Made by a program: the position numbers and the translations under genes | Origin: PLGF01 sp052139695 | GTDB lineage: Bacteria; Verrucomicrobiota; Verrucomicrobiia; Limisphaerales; Palsa-1400 | Length of the DNA: 24,725 nt | Direction: 5' to 3' | Assembly (NCBI GenBank): GCA_052139695.1 | Contig: JBKQWF010000071.1 | Location: 1 to 24,725, forward strand | The notes under the pieces: model-generated | Seen by the model: the letters and a program-made list of their open reading frames with translations, nothing else | The model's database searches: none | Told to the model about the DNA's origin: nothing | In this document: one piece after another, positions 5,577-14,000 of the stretch | Layout: each line of letters opens with the position of its first letter | How positions within the stretch are numbered: the first letter of the stretch is position 1

Positions 5577-7357
5577 ACCCGACCCCCATTGGCAATTTTT
5601 TATTCGCATTAGGACGGTCATCGGTTGAAGCCGGCGTTGTTGTGGCGTTGGTCTGGGCAGCGCAAGGAATCTTCCGCGCGCGATTGTCGCCGCGCTGGCG
5701 CAGCAGCCTATGGCTCTTGGTGGTGGTGCGGTTGCTCCTGCCTTTCTCGTTCTCCAGCATGACCAGCGTGTTCAATTACCTGCCGCATTGGGCGCCCCAG
5801 CCTCACTCCAGCGCCGTAGCGCAGGCATCAACGGGTCTGCCTGAAGCCAAAACGCCGGCGCCGCCTTCAGACGCCGCCGTTGCCCCCGCATTACCGCTGA
5901 CGCGAAACCATTCCGAGAGAAGCCGCGCACGGGCGTGGCCATATTGGGTTTTAACGGCATGGCTCTGCGGAGCCGTTTTTCTGATCTGGCGTGTCGTGGT
6001 TTCCTCCGTTGCCTTTCGGAAACACTGCGCGAGGCTGCGGCCCTGCACGGCAGCCGCGGCGTTAAACGTCTTCGCGGAATGTTGCGGGCGATTTAGGATT
6101 AAAAGCCCTCCGGCCCTGCTGGAAAGCGCTTCGATTGGCAGCCCCGCCCTGCATGGGCTTTTTCGCCCGCGCCTGCTCTTGCCCAAGGGATTCGCGGAGC
6201 AGTTTTCTTCCGCCGAAATGCGTTTTATTTTCCTGCACGAGCTCGCCCACTTGAAACGGCGTGATTTGGCCCTGAACTGGGTCATGGCCGTGCTGCAAGC
6301 GGCTCATTGGTTCAACCCGCTTATTTGGTTCGGATTTGCCCGCTGGCGGGCCGACCGGGAACTGGCTTGCGATGCCATCGCGCTTGAAATCGCCGGTCCG
6401 GCGCGGAACCGGGACTACGGCCGGACTATTCTGCGCTTGATGGAACTCGTCGCGCCGCCTGTCTCCTCGCCCGCCGTAGTGGGAATTCTCGAAGACAAAA
6501 GCCAGTTGCACCGGCGGATTGACATGATTGCCAATTATGCCCCGGCGCGGGGACGGTCGCGGCTGACGCTATTCTTGACTGTCGGGTTGGCAGTGGTCGG
6601 CTTGACCGATGCCCAAACGCCGTCCAGCGATTCGTCCGCCGGAACAGCCGCCGTCACAGGCCAGGCGCAACTTGCCCAGGAACTCATTGGAACCTGGATT
6701 CTCGTGGGGGAGCCGGGGCATATTGGCGAAGCCCCGTCCGCTGGCGGGCGCTACAAGTTTTTCACCGGTTCGCAATGGTGCATCACTGAGGCTGATGCCA
6801 AAACCGGGGTGGTGATTTTTCATCACGGCGGCGGCTACAAAATCGAGGGAAGCGAATACATTGAAAAGGTGGAGTACGCCAATCCTACCACTCTCAGCCA
6901 TATCGGACATACGGGCCGGTTCAAGATCAGCATCGCTGGCGACACCCTCACCAGTATTGGCGAGGACAATCCCTGGCGCGAAGTCTGGAAGCGCGTCGGG
7001 AGGAAAGAAGATGCCTCCTCCTCCCTGGCCAAGGGCCTGGTCGGGACATGGGTCAGAGAAATGAGCGCGGAAGAAAAAAAGGAGGAGCCAGGGGCCAAGC
7101 CGCCATTAAAACTTATTGCCGGCTCCAGTTGGTGCGATACGCAGGCTGACCCCAAGACAGGCGTCGTGATAGCCCATCACGGCGGAGATTTTACCCTTAA
7201 AGGAAGCCGTTACGTCGAGCATGTCAAATATGCCAATCCCAGCACCATGCCGATGATCGGTCATTCATTCAAATTCGATATTCAAGTGGACGGGGACATC
7301 CTGCGCCTGACCGGCATCGGCAATCCCTGGAATGAGACCTGGAAGCGGGTAAAGTAA
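5573..7357 (+). CDS. BlaR1-like M56 membrane metallopeptidase with two C-terminal repeat sensor domains
   Basis: A 594-residue membrane protein. Hydrophobic segments near 18-30, 45-65 and 122-145 precede the zinc peptidase core, HELAH at residues 222-226 with the third ligand Glu263 in ADRELACD. A further membrane segment (about 327-345) leads to the periplasmic side. In place of the penicillin-binding domain of true BlaR1 there are two homologous domains of about 105 residues, near 370-475 and 485-594. Both run GTW..., then SQWC or SSWC, AD-KTGV, HHGG, YANP, IGH and NPW-E-WKRV. This looks like a small lipocalin-like beta fold; the ligand is unknown. The protein should cleave BlaI on sensing a signal. 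It overlaps blaI by four bases. The conserved Trp-Cys and His-His-Gly-Gly positions in both copies could bind metal or ligand, which is inference. Confidence 0.88.
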   Translation: MNPTPIGNFLFALGRSSVEAGVVVALVWAAQGIFRARLSPRWRSSLWLLVVVRLLLPFSFSSMTSVFNYLPHWAPQPHSSAVAQASTGLPEAKTPAPPSDAAVAPALPLTRNHSERSRARAWPYWVLTAWLCGAVFLIWRVVVSSVAFRKHCARLRPCTAAAALNVFAECCGRFRIKSPPALLESASIGSPALHGLFRPRLLLPKGFAEQFSSAEMRFIFLHELAHLKRRDLALNWVMAVLQAAHWFNPLIWFGFARWRADRELACDAIALEIAGPARNRDYGRTILRLMELVAPPVSSPAVVGILEDKSQLHRRIDMIANYAPARGRSRLTLFLTVGLAVVGLTDAQTPSSDSSAGTAAVTGQAQLAQELIGTWILVGEPGHIGEAPSAGGRYKFFTGSQWCITEADAKTGVVIFHHGGGYKIEGSEYIEKVEYANPTTLSHIGHTGRFKISIAGDTLTSIGEDNPWREVWKRVGRKEDASSSLAKGLVGTWVREMSAEEKKEEPGAKPPLKLIAGSSWCDTQADPKTGVVIAHHGGDFTLKGSRYVEHVKYANPSTMPMIGHSFKFDIQVDGDILRLTGIGNPWNETWKRVK

Positions 7358-7366
7358 GAAATGGCT

Positions 7367-8290
7367 CTATTCTGCTGGCGGCCAAAGTGCGCCAAAAAAC
7401 CGCTGCAAATTCGTCTGGCCCAGCATCACCCCGCTCGCGATCAAAGCCATGGAGACCCAGAAGGTATGAGTGACCGGTTCGCCCAGGCAAACATTGGCCC
7501 AGCCCATATTGCTCAACGGGATGAGGTTGTTGAAGAGATAGACCTGGCTCGTTTTCCAATGGCGCAAGCCGCTGTTCCAGAGGGCAAACGCCACCACCCC
7601 GCCGCCCAGCACGCAGAAAAGTTGCGCCCAGACCAGGTCCATGCGCCACGGCACGCTGGCGCGCGACAATTCAGCGAGCGCAAACGGCGCCAGAAGCACG
7701 CCCGCGCGCCAGAAGGTGTGCGCGGAAATCTCGGCCCCGGAAAGATCGCGTCCCAGGGCATGGCACTGCACGCCGAAATTGGTCCAGAGGATGCCGCAAG
7801 ACAGCCCCAAAATTTCGCCCGGCCAATGGCCCCTGGATTCCCGAAGCGAGGGCAAGAACAGGAAGAGTACACCCGTCAAAGCCAGCGCCGCCGCCGCATA
7901 ACGTTGCGCCGAGCGCCAGTTTCTTTGCGGCGGCCCTTCCCAAAGCAACGCCCAAACCGGCGCCGCGCCCAAGTAAAGCGCGACGTGCGAGAGCGCCGTC
8001 AATTTGAGCGCCCAGTTGAAGGCGACGATATACGCGGCCAGGCTCAAACCGGCGCGGGACCAGAGCTTCCGTTTCAGAGCCGGCGAAAGCGTGCTTTGCC
8101 CGCCAAAGAGTTTGGTCCAGCGCAGCAACGCCAGGAGCACCAGCCCCGCGGCCAAAAACCGGGTGCTGCCGATGGCGATGGGCGGCCAGTATTTGACCAA
8201 ATATTTGACCGCGGCGTTGTTGGCTCCCCACAGGAAAACTGCGAAGACCAATCCCGCCGCTATGGCCCCGTTATTTGCTCTCGGCTGCAC
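7367..8290 (-). CDS. EamA/DMT-family transporter
   Basis: A 307-residue inner-membrane protein with about ten hydrophobic segments arranged as two EamA halves (roughly residues 9-135 and 150-295). The first half contains AAGLVFAVFLWGANNAAVKY and the RFLAAGLVLLALLRW segment. The second contains LGLSCGILWTNFGVQCHALG and the NLIPLSNMGWANVCLGEPVT helix typical of the repeat. Members export amino acids, nucleobases or other metabolites, and the substrate cannot be read from sequence. The start is GTG at 8290, since an in-frame TGA lies at 8300-8302 and no nearby ATG fits. It converges on the M56 gene with only nine bases between the stops, so no separate terminator fits there. Confidence 0.88.
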   Translation of the reverse strand: MQPRANNGAIAAGLVFAVFLWGANNAAVKYLVKYWPPIAIGSTRFLAAGLVLLALLRWTKLFGGQSTLSPALKRKLWSRAGLSLAAYIVAFNWALKLTALSHVALYLGAAPVWALLWEGPPQRNWRSAQRYAAAALALTGVLFLFLPSLRESRGHWPGEILGLSCGILWTNFGVQCHALGRDLSGAEISAHTFWRAGVLLAPFALAELSRASVPWRMDLVWAQLFCVLGGGVVAFALWNSGLRHWKTSQVYLFNNLIPLSNMGWANVCLGEPVTHTFWVSMALIASGVMLGQTNLQRFFGALWPPAE

Positions 8291-8487
8291 GGCGGAGACT
8301 CAAGCAGAGAACGGCGGCCCGCGCAATGGTTCTCCTAATGGCGGCTACGGGAATTGCTGACCCAAAAATAAGCAGACGCTACCGCCCGCTGGTAGGGTAA
8401 GACCTTATGGTGATCGAGAGTGTTCACGCCTAACTTGGTTGCGTGAGAACGACAAACCCTCAACCGACTCAATAAAGAGAGAGTTTT

Positions 8488-9051
8488 ATGTCGAGCAAAT
8501 CCGTATTTTGCATTGCCACGTCGCTGCAACAAGCCGAACAGATCGTCGGTCAGCTTAAAAGGGCCAACTTTTCCGACTGCGACATTTCCGTTTTGTTTCC
8601 GGACAAAGACACCACGCGCGATTTTGCCCATGAGAAGCACACCAAAGCTCCCGAAGGCGCCGTGACCGGAGCCAGCACGGGCGGCGTATTGGGCGGGGCG
8701 TTGGGCTGGGTCGCCGGCATTGGGGCGCTGGCCGTTCCCGGAGTGGGCCCCTTCATCGCCGCCGGCCCGATTATTTCCGCGTTAAGCGGGGCCGCCGTGG
8801 GCGCGGCTTTGGGCGGCATCGCCGGCGGCTTGATTGGCCTGGGCATCCCGGAATTGGAAGCCAAACGCTACGAAGGGAAGATTCGCCAGGGCAACATTCT
8901 CCTATCCGTTCACACCCAGAATTCAGAGGCCCTGGACCAAGCCGAGGATATTTTCACCCATGCCGGGGCCCAGGATATTTGCGCCACAGCGGAAAAATTC
9001 ACGCCGCACAGCGAGAATGAACCCGAACCGGCCCACACTGCGTCGCGCTAA
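8488..9051 (+). CDS. Glycine-zipper stress protein (YflT/general stress protein 17M-like)
   Basis: 187 residues. The N-terminal 55 residues (KSVFCIATSLQQAEQIVGQL, then DISVLFPDKD) match the small alpha/beta domain of general stress proteins of the 17M/YflT type. Residues 57-120 form an almost unbroken glycine/alanine-rich double hydrophobic stretch (TGGVLGGALGWVAGIGAL and AAVGAALGGIAGGLIGLGIP), a glycine-zipper hairpin likely to insert in membrane. The C-terminal part returns to an alpha/beta unit with ILLSVHTQNSEALDQAEDIF. Start ATG follows GAGAGAGTTTT, where GAGAG may act as a weak ribosome binding site. It heads a run of five same-strand small genes. The role is probably envelope stress tolerance, inferred from relatives; no catalytic site is visible. 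Confidence 0.75.
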   Translation: MSSKSVFCIATSLQQAEQIVGQLKRANFSDCDISVLFPDKDTTRDFAHEKHTKAPEGAVTGASTGGVLGGALGWVAGIGALAVPGVGPFIAAGPIISALSGAAVGAALGGIAGGLIGLGIPELEAKRYEGKIRQGNILLSVHTQNSEALDQAEDIFTHAGAQDICATAEKFTPHSENEPEPAHTASR

Positions 9052-9101
9052 GGAAGTTCTATTTCTATCTATCAACGCAACTTACAATAACAACAAATCC
9101 T

Positions 9102-9401
9102 ATGAACGAAGAAATGCAATCGTCTGGTCATGACTCCGGCCAATTGGCCCAGGACGCTCAAAACCTCATTGACGCCACGGCGGACATCGCGGGGGACAAG
9201 GTCGAGGAAGCCCGCAATCGTCTCGCGGCCGCGCTGGACCGGGGCAAGCAGATTTATGGCCGCGTGCGGGAAAAGGCCGTGCAGAGCGCCAAGGCGACAG
9301 ATCAGGCGGTCCGCGAGAATCCTTACCAGGCCATCGCCATCGGTGTCGGCGTGGGGGTGATTATCGGGTTTCTGTTGGGACGCCGCGGTTCCAGGGATTA
9401 G
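9102..9401 (+). CDS. DUF883 family protein (ElaB/YqjD-like)
   Basis: 99 residues. A long amphipathic helix (about 10-70, AQDAQNLIDATADIAGDKVE then RLAAALDRGKQIYGRVREKA) is followed by the family signature RENPYQAIAIGVGVGVIIGF and a short LLGRRGSRD tail. This is the layout of ElaB/YqjD proteins, which are C-tail-anchored inner-membrane proteins. In Escherichia coli these bind ribosomes in stationary phase and respond to stress. It lacks a clear Shine-Dalgarno sequence; a TACAAT box at 9083-9088 may be a -10 element. The next gene begins seven bases after its stop, and together they copy the yqjD-yqjE-yqjK order known from enterobacteria. Confidence 0.85.
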   Translation: MNEEMQSSGHDSGQLAQDAQNLIDATADIAGDKVEEARNRLAAALDRGKQIYGRVREKAVQSAKATDQAVRENPYQAIAIGVGVGVIIGFLLGRRGSRD

Positions 9402-9407
9402 AGGGTT

Positions 9408-9794
9408 ATGCCGGCATCCAATGGCACGCATCGTCCGCTGTCGGCGACTTCGAGACACTTCGGGCATCTCCTCTTGACGATCGGAGAAAACCGCCTCGAG
9501 TTGCTGACTCTGGAGTTGCAGGAGGAGCGGGACCGCTTCCTGCAAGCGATCTTGTACGCCATGGCCACCGTCGCGGTAGGTTTGTTGGCAGGTGGAACGC
9601 TGACGGCGGCGATCGTTGTCCTATTGTGGCCCTACACGCATGTCGCCGCCCTGCTGGGATTAACCGTGATTTATGGGGTCGGCGGATATGCTTTGAGCCG
9701 GCGCGTCATCGGGTTGCTGCACCGGCAGCCCCTGCCCGCCACAGTTGAGCAATTACGAAAGGACCGCGCATGCCTGGCCAAAATCTTCGCCTGA
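9408..9794 (+). CDS. DUF1469 / phage-holin-superfamily membrane protein (YqjE-like)
   Basis: 128 residues. A cytoplasmic N-terminal helix (SRHFGHLLLTIGENRLELLT, then LELQEERDRFLQ) leads into two membrane segments: AILYAMATVAVGLLAGGTLT and VVLLWPYTHVAALLGLTVIY. A basic tail follows. The RLELLTLELQEER motif just before the first membrane helix is typical of YqjE. The start is supported by GAGGG at 9401-9405, which overlaps the last base of the preceding stop. It overlaps the next gene by 25 bases, so translation is tightly linked. Exact function is unknown; the genes are associated with membrane and osmotic stress in other bacteria. Confidence 0.82.
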   Translation: MPASNGTHRPLSATSRHFGHLLLTIGENRLELLTLELQEERDRFLQAILYAMATVAVGLLAGGTLTAAIVVLLWPYTHVAALLGLTVIYGVGGYALSRRVIGLLHRQPLPATVEQLRKDRACLAKIFA

Positions 9795-10123
9795 GCCCTT
9801 TAGAATTGCAGAAGAGGCTCTTGATTGCGGAAAGCGAATTGAACCGCGCCCAGATGATGCAGGACCTGCATGATTTCAAAGGCGGCGTGCTCCTGGTAGG
9901 CGAAGAAGTCAAGAACTTGGGCGGCATTGCCAAATCATTCGGCGGGATTGCCTCAACGGCTGCCGCCGTCGTGGCGGGCTTGTCGGCCTTCCGCCGTCGG
10001 CACAGTCCGGCTGGAGCGGCAAAAACCTCGTGGCTGCAACTTCTCCTGAGGAATGCCGGATTGCTGTCATCTCTCTGGCTGGCTTTGCGCGCGCCCAAGC
10101 GCAAGCAGCTCACGCGCGTTTAA
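9770..10123 (+). CDS. YqjK-like small protein
   Basis: 117 residues beginning with an Ala/Leu-rich helix, LRLSPLELQKRLLIAESELN then RAQMMQDLHDF. This resembles other proteins found downstream of yqjE ('LSPLELRKQLLVAESELNRAQL'). A middle hydrophobic stretch (IASTAAAVVAGLSAFRRR) and a second near the C-terminus (WLQLLLRNAGLLSSLWLALR) could be membrane segments, with a very basic end. The start at 9770 is supported by AAAGGA at 9758-9763, and it begins inside the previous gene. It seems to close the yqjD-yqjE-yqjK-like operon. No function beyond that association can be stated. Confidence 0.72.
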   Translation: MPGQNLRLSPLELQKRLLIAESELNRAQMMQDLHDFKGGVLLVGEEVKNLGGIAKSFGGIASTAAAVVAGLSAFRRRHSPAGAAKTSWLQLLLRNAGLLSSLWLALRAPKRKQLTRV

Positions 10124-10229
10124 CGGTTGCCAGCCAAGCGCCGTCCCGCCGAAGTCTGGACATTTTCTCAACCAAGAAGATTTGGAACAGAGAGCAAACG
10201 AGGAAACAAAGAGAGACTGGACAGGAGGG

Positions 10230-10286
10230 AACAGAGGGTGGGGCTGAGCTGCCGCTCAGCCCTAATTTCGGCGCCTCGGCGAGGCG
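10230..10286. repeat. 43-bp palindromic repeat, copy B, plus CGCCTCGGCGAGGCG palindrome
   Basis: Positions 10230-10272 are identical to 1925-1967, including the GGGCTGAGC/GCTCAGCCC hairpin. Immediately after it, and sharing one base, lies the 15-base palindrome CGCCTCGGCGAGGCG (10272-10286), which recurs inside the longer palindrome at 23130-23150. Two repeat families thus abut. The gap 10124-10367 holds nothing else that I recognise. The hairpins could also end transcription of the small-gene operon, although no U-run follows. Confidence 0.8.
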
Positions 10287-10367
10287 CTTGCCTGCTCAGG
10301 GAAAATGCCCATAGCGACGAAGGCAAGAAGCGGTTAGATTAAGGCAACAAAACATTCCCAAGTTTTT

Positions 10368-11066
10368 ATGTTGCGAAGCATCAAACAATTGGTCGGAGAC
10401 AAGCTCGGCGCCTCGGACGGCGAGATCGGTCACATCAAGGATTTTTATTTTGACGATCAGGATTGGGTCATTCGGTATGTCGTGGCGGACACCGGATCGT
10501 GGCTGCCGGGGCGGCAAGTCCTCCTTTCGCCGCACGCCTTCGGGCGCTTTAACCAAACCGATAAAGTTTTGCGGGTCAATCTGACTCGGCAACAGATTGA
10601 AAACAGCCCGCCGATTGAACTGCACAAGCCAGTGTCCCGCCAGTTCGAGGATGAATATTTTCAGTATTACGGCTGGCCCGTCTATTGGCAGGGCGACGCA
10701 TTGTGGGGGATGAGCGGCTTTCCGGTCGCGGGCATGCCTCTCACGCCGTTGCCTGGGCAGCGGCCTCCAAACGCGCGGCGAACCAGTCGGGCCGACGCTC
10801 ATTTGCAAAGCGCGAACGCGGTGAAGGGTTATAGCATCGAAGCGCGGGACGGGACGGTGGGTCGCGTTCATGATTTCATGATGGACAACGAGAGCTGGGC
10901 GATTTGCGAACTGATCGTCAAGACAAGCCACCATTTTTCCGGCAAGGAAGTGCAACTCGCGACCAGCCATGTCACTCGCGTCAGTTACGACAAGTCCGCG
11001 GTTTTTGTCGATTTAACCGGCGCCGATTTCGAGCAAAGTCCCGAGCACCATCTCGTTACCCCTTGA
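10368..11066 (+). CDS. Double PRC-barrel domain protein
   Basis: 232 residues with two PRC-barrel domains. The first is at about 1-85 (SIKQLVGDKLGASDGEIGHI, DFYFDDQDWVIRYVVADTG, LLSPHAFG). The second is at about 149-222 (GYSIEARDGTVGRVHDFMMD, NESWAICELIVKT, VATSHVTRV-like strand). The linker is rich in Trp, Gly and Pro (YYGWPVYWQGDALWGM). This two-barrel architecture with 'G.IGH.KDFYFDD..W.IRY.V..TG.WL' is frequent in soil bacteria next to stress genes. PRC barrels act as small binding modules in RNA processing and photosynthetic complexes; the ligand here is unknown. No signal peptide is seen, so it is probably cytoplasmic. Its ATG follows AGTTTTT without a Shine-Dalgarno sequence. The stop is four bases from the stop of the convergent glucan synthase gene. 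Confidence 0.85.
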   Translation: MLRSIKQLVGDKLGASDGEIGHIKDFYFDDQDWVIRYVVADTGSWLPGRQVLLSPHAFGRFNQTDKVLRVNLTRQQIENSPPIELHKPVSRQFEDEYFQYYGWPVYWQGDALWGMSGFPVAGMPLTPLPGQRPPNARRTSRADAHLQSANAVKGYSIEARDGTVGRVHDFMMDNESWAICELIVKTSHHFSGKEVQLATSHVTRVSYDKSAVFVDLTGADFEQSPEHHLVTP

Positions 11067-11070
11067 GCAG

Positions 11071-14000
11071 TCAAGCCGTTGTGGATGTCAGCGCTTCGTG
11101 GCCTTGTGGAGAGGTGGCATTGCTTCCGATTTTCCATTCGACAAAGTGCTCATTTCGGTCATCGAGCAAGGGCAGGACGGCTGTTCCAGTTTCTTTTCCG
11201 TCGAGCAGCAATTGCACTGGGCCAGACCAGTCCGCTCCTTGCCTGGTCATGGTGATGTGATAAATGGTTTGACGATAGCGATAGTGGACTTCGCACTTTG
11301 GCCAGCTTTTCGGCAGGGATGGCGCCAGGCGTAATTTCGTTCCTTCCAGATGAATGCCCAGAAGGGTTTCGATCAACAGGCGATACATCCAGCCCGCTGA
11401 TCCCGTGTACCAGGTCCAGCCGCCCCGGCCCGTGTGTGGCGCCATCGCATAGACGTCGGCAGCGACGACGTACGGTTCCACTTTGTAGATGGCAATTTGC
11501 GCCGCAGTGCCTCCATGATGCACGGGGTTGAGCAAGTGGAAGGCTTCCCAGGCGCGTTCCGGCTCGCCCATCACGGCCAAGGCCATGGCGGTCCAGATAG
11601 CGCCGTGGGTGTATTGGCCACCGTTCTCGCGCACTCCTGGAATGTAACCTTTGATGTAACCGGGGTTGAGCGGTGATTTGTCGAAGGGCGGATCAAACAA
11701 CTGGATTAAGCCGGCATCACGGCGGATCAGGCGCTGATCGACCGATTGCATCGCCTGGCGGGCGCGGGACGGATCGCCGGCCGCGCTCAGGACAGACCAG
11801 CTCTGCGGGAGTGAATCTATTTGACATTCCGGGTTGCTCCGCGAACCGAGGGGTTCGCCATTGTCGAAGTAGGCCCGGCGATACCATTGGCCGTCCCAGG
11901 CGTGTTGTTCGATGTTTTCCCGCAATTGACGGGCCTGTGTCAGGCAGCGTTGGGCGAAGGCCGGGTCGCGTCGCCCCTGGGCCAGCTCCGCGAAGCGCGT
12001 CAGCACGTCATAGAGAAAGAACGCCAGCCAGACGCTTTCACCGTGGCCCTGGAGGCCCACCCGGTTCATGCCATCATTCCAATCGCCGCAACCGATCAGG
12101 GGCAACCCATGTTCTCCGAACTTAAGGCCGCGCTCGATGGCGCGGACGCAGTGCTCATAAAGCGTGCCGGATTCATCCGAGCGATGGGGCAAGTCGTAAT
12201 AGGATTCTTCGTCTGGTCTCAGCGGCCGGGCCTGCAAGAAGGGCACGACCTCGTCCAGCACCCCCGTGTCCGCCACGCTGCTGACGTAGCGGGAGGTCAC
12301 ATAAGGAAGCCAGAGGAAATCGTCCGAGAAATGCGTGCGGACCCCGCGGCCCGTCGGCGGATGCCACCAATGCTGGACATCGCCCTCCGAGAATTGGCGG
12401 GCCGCGGCGCGGAGAAGGTGTTCGCGCGTCAGTCCCGGTTCCGCATGCACCAGCGCCATGACATCTTGCAGTTGGTCGCGGAACCCATAAGCGCCGCCGG
12501 ATTGATAAAACCCGGTGCGCCCCCACAGCCGGCAACTCAAGGTTTGATAAAGGAGCCAGCCATTTGCCATGACATTGACCGCCGGGTCCGGCGTGTCCAC
12601 GTTCACCGCGCTGAGGGTGCGATTCCAGTATTCGAAAACACCCTCTAAGGTGGCGCGTCCGGCATCAGCCCGGCGAAAACGACGGATCAGGTTTTGCGCT
12701 TCGCCCGCATTGCGGCCCGCGCCGAGGCGAAAGCTTGTCTCCCGCTCCTCTCCTTCGGGCAGATCAAAGGCCACCTGGAGTGCTCCGCACGGATCCAGTC
12801 CGGCCCCCACTTTGCCGGAAAGACGCGCGCGCTTCATGGCCTCGGGCTGTGCCAGAGTGCCATTGCGTCCAAGGAATTCCTTCCAGTCGCCAGTCAGGGT
12901 GCGGGTGGCGTCCGTCACGTCAAGAAAGGCGATGCGATCCGGAAACTCGGTGTTGTAGTGATTGCGCGCCAGCAAGGCCCCGGTCTTGACATCGACTTCG
13001 GTTTGGACGTGCAAGAGGCTCTTTGCCCGAAGCTCACCCAGAGTCCATTCCCAAAAACCGGTGACCGACAGACGCCTCGGGCGGCCGGAGATGTTGCGCA
13101 ATTTCAGGACGTTGAACTTGACCGGCGCTTCCATCGCGACATAAACCCACAATTCAGAAACGATGCCGTTTTCAATGTGTTCGAACACCGTGTAGCCGAA
13201 GCCATGCCGGATGGCGTAGGGCGTGGCCCCACGCGCCGGCAGCGGGGTGGGAGACCAAAACTGGCCCGTTTGCTCATCGCGAATGTAAAGGGCCTCACCC
13301 GTCGTGTCCTGGATCGGATCGTCGCTCCAGGGAGTCAACCGAAATTCGTGGGAGTTTTCCCCCCACGTGTAGGCGGCGCCGCTCTCGGAAACCACCGTGC
13401 CAAAGTTGGGGTTGGCCAGGACATTGACCCACGGCGCGGGCGTCATCTGCCCCGGTTGAAGAGTAATCACATATTCGTGGCCGCCGCGAGTGAAGCCGCC
13501 AAAGCCGTTGCGGAAAATCAAGTCGCGCGCTGGCAACGAGACCGGCCTGTCCGCGGCGGCAGACTTGGTTGGAACGAGCGCGGGGACCACAGGCTCCAGC
13601 GCGCCCCGCTGTTCCACTTGCTGGGCGAAGGTCCCCTTTTCATCGTCCAGGACAATGCGGGCCGCGGCCTGGAGGAGCAGGCGGTCGTCGTTGGGGATTT
13701 GTTCCAGGCGCCGGACAAAGATGCCGCCAGGCTTGTCAAGCATGTGAGCCTCTATTCCGGACGAAATCAGGCTGGTGATCTGGTCTTGCAACGCTTGGCG
13801 ATAGACGGAGGAATCTTCGTTGAGAATGACCAGGTCCACGGTCAATCCCTTCGTCCGCCAATAGGCGTGGGCCTGAATCAGCTGGCGCACGATTTCAATT
13901 TTCGATGAATCACTCATGCGCAAGAGAACGATGGGCGCATCGCCGGAAATGCCATAGCTCCAGAGGCCGCTTTGGCCGCGGCGGTTGGCCAGCAAAATGG

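Noticed and set aside
7361..8338. Open frame on the plus strand opposite the EamA transporter (325 codons)
   Set aside because: Its translation is Arg/Gln/Pro-rich without any domain, whereas the minus strand gives a clean ten-helix transporter.
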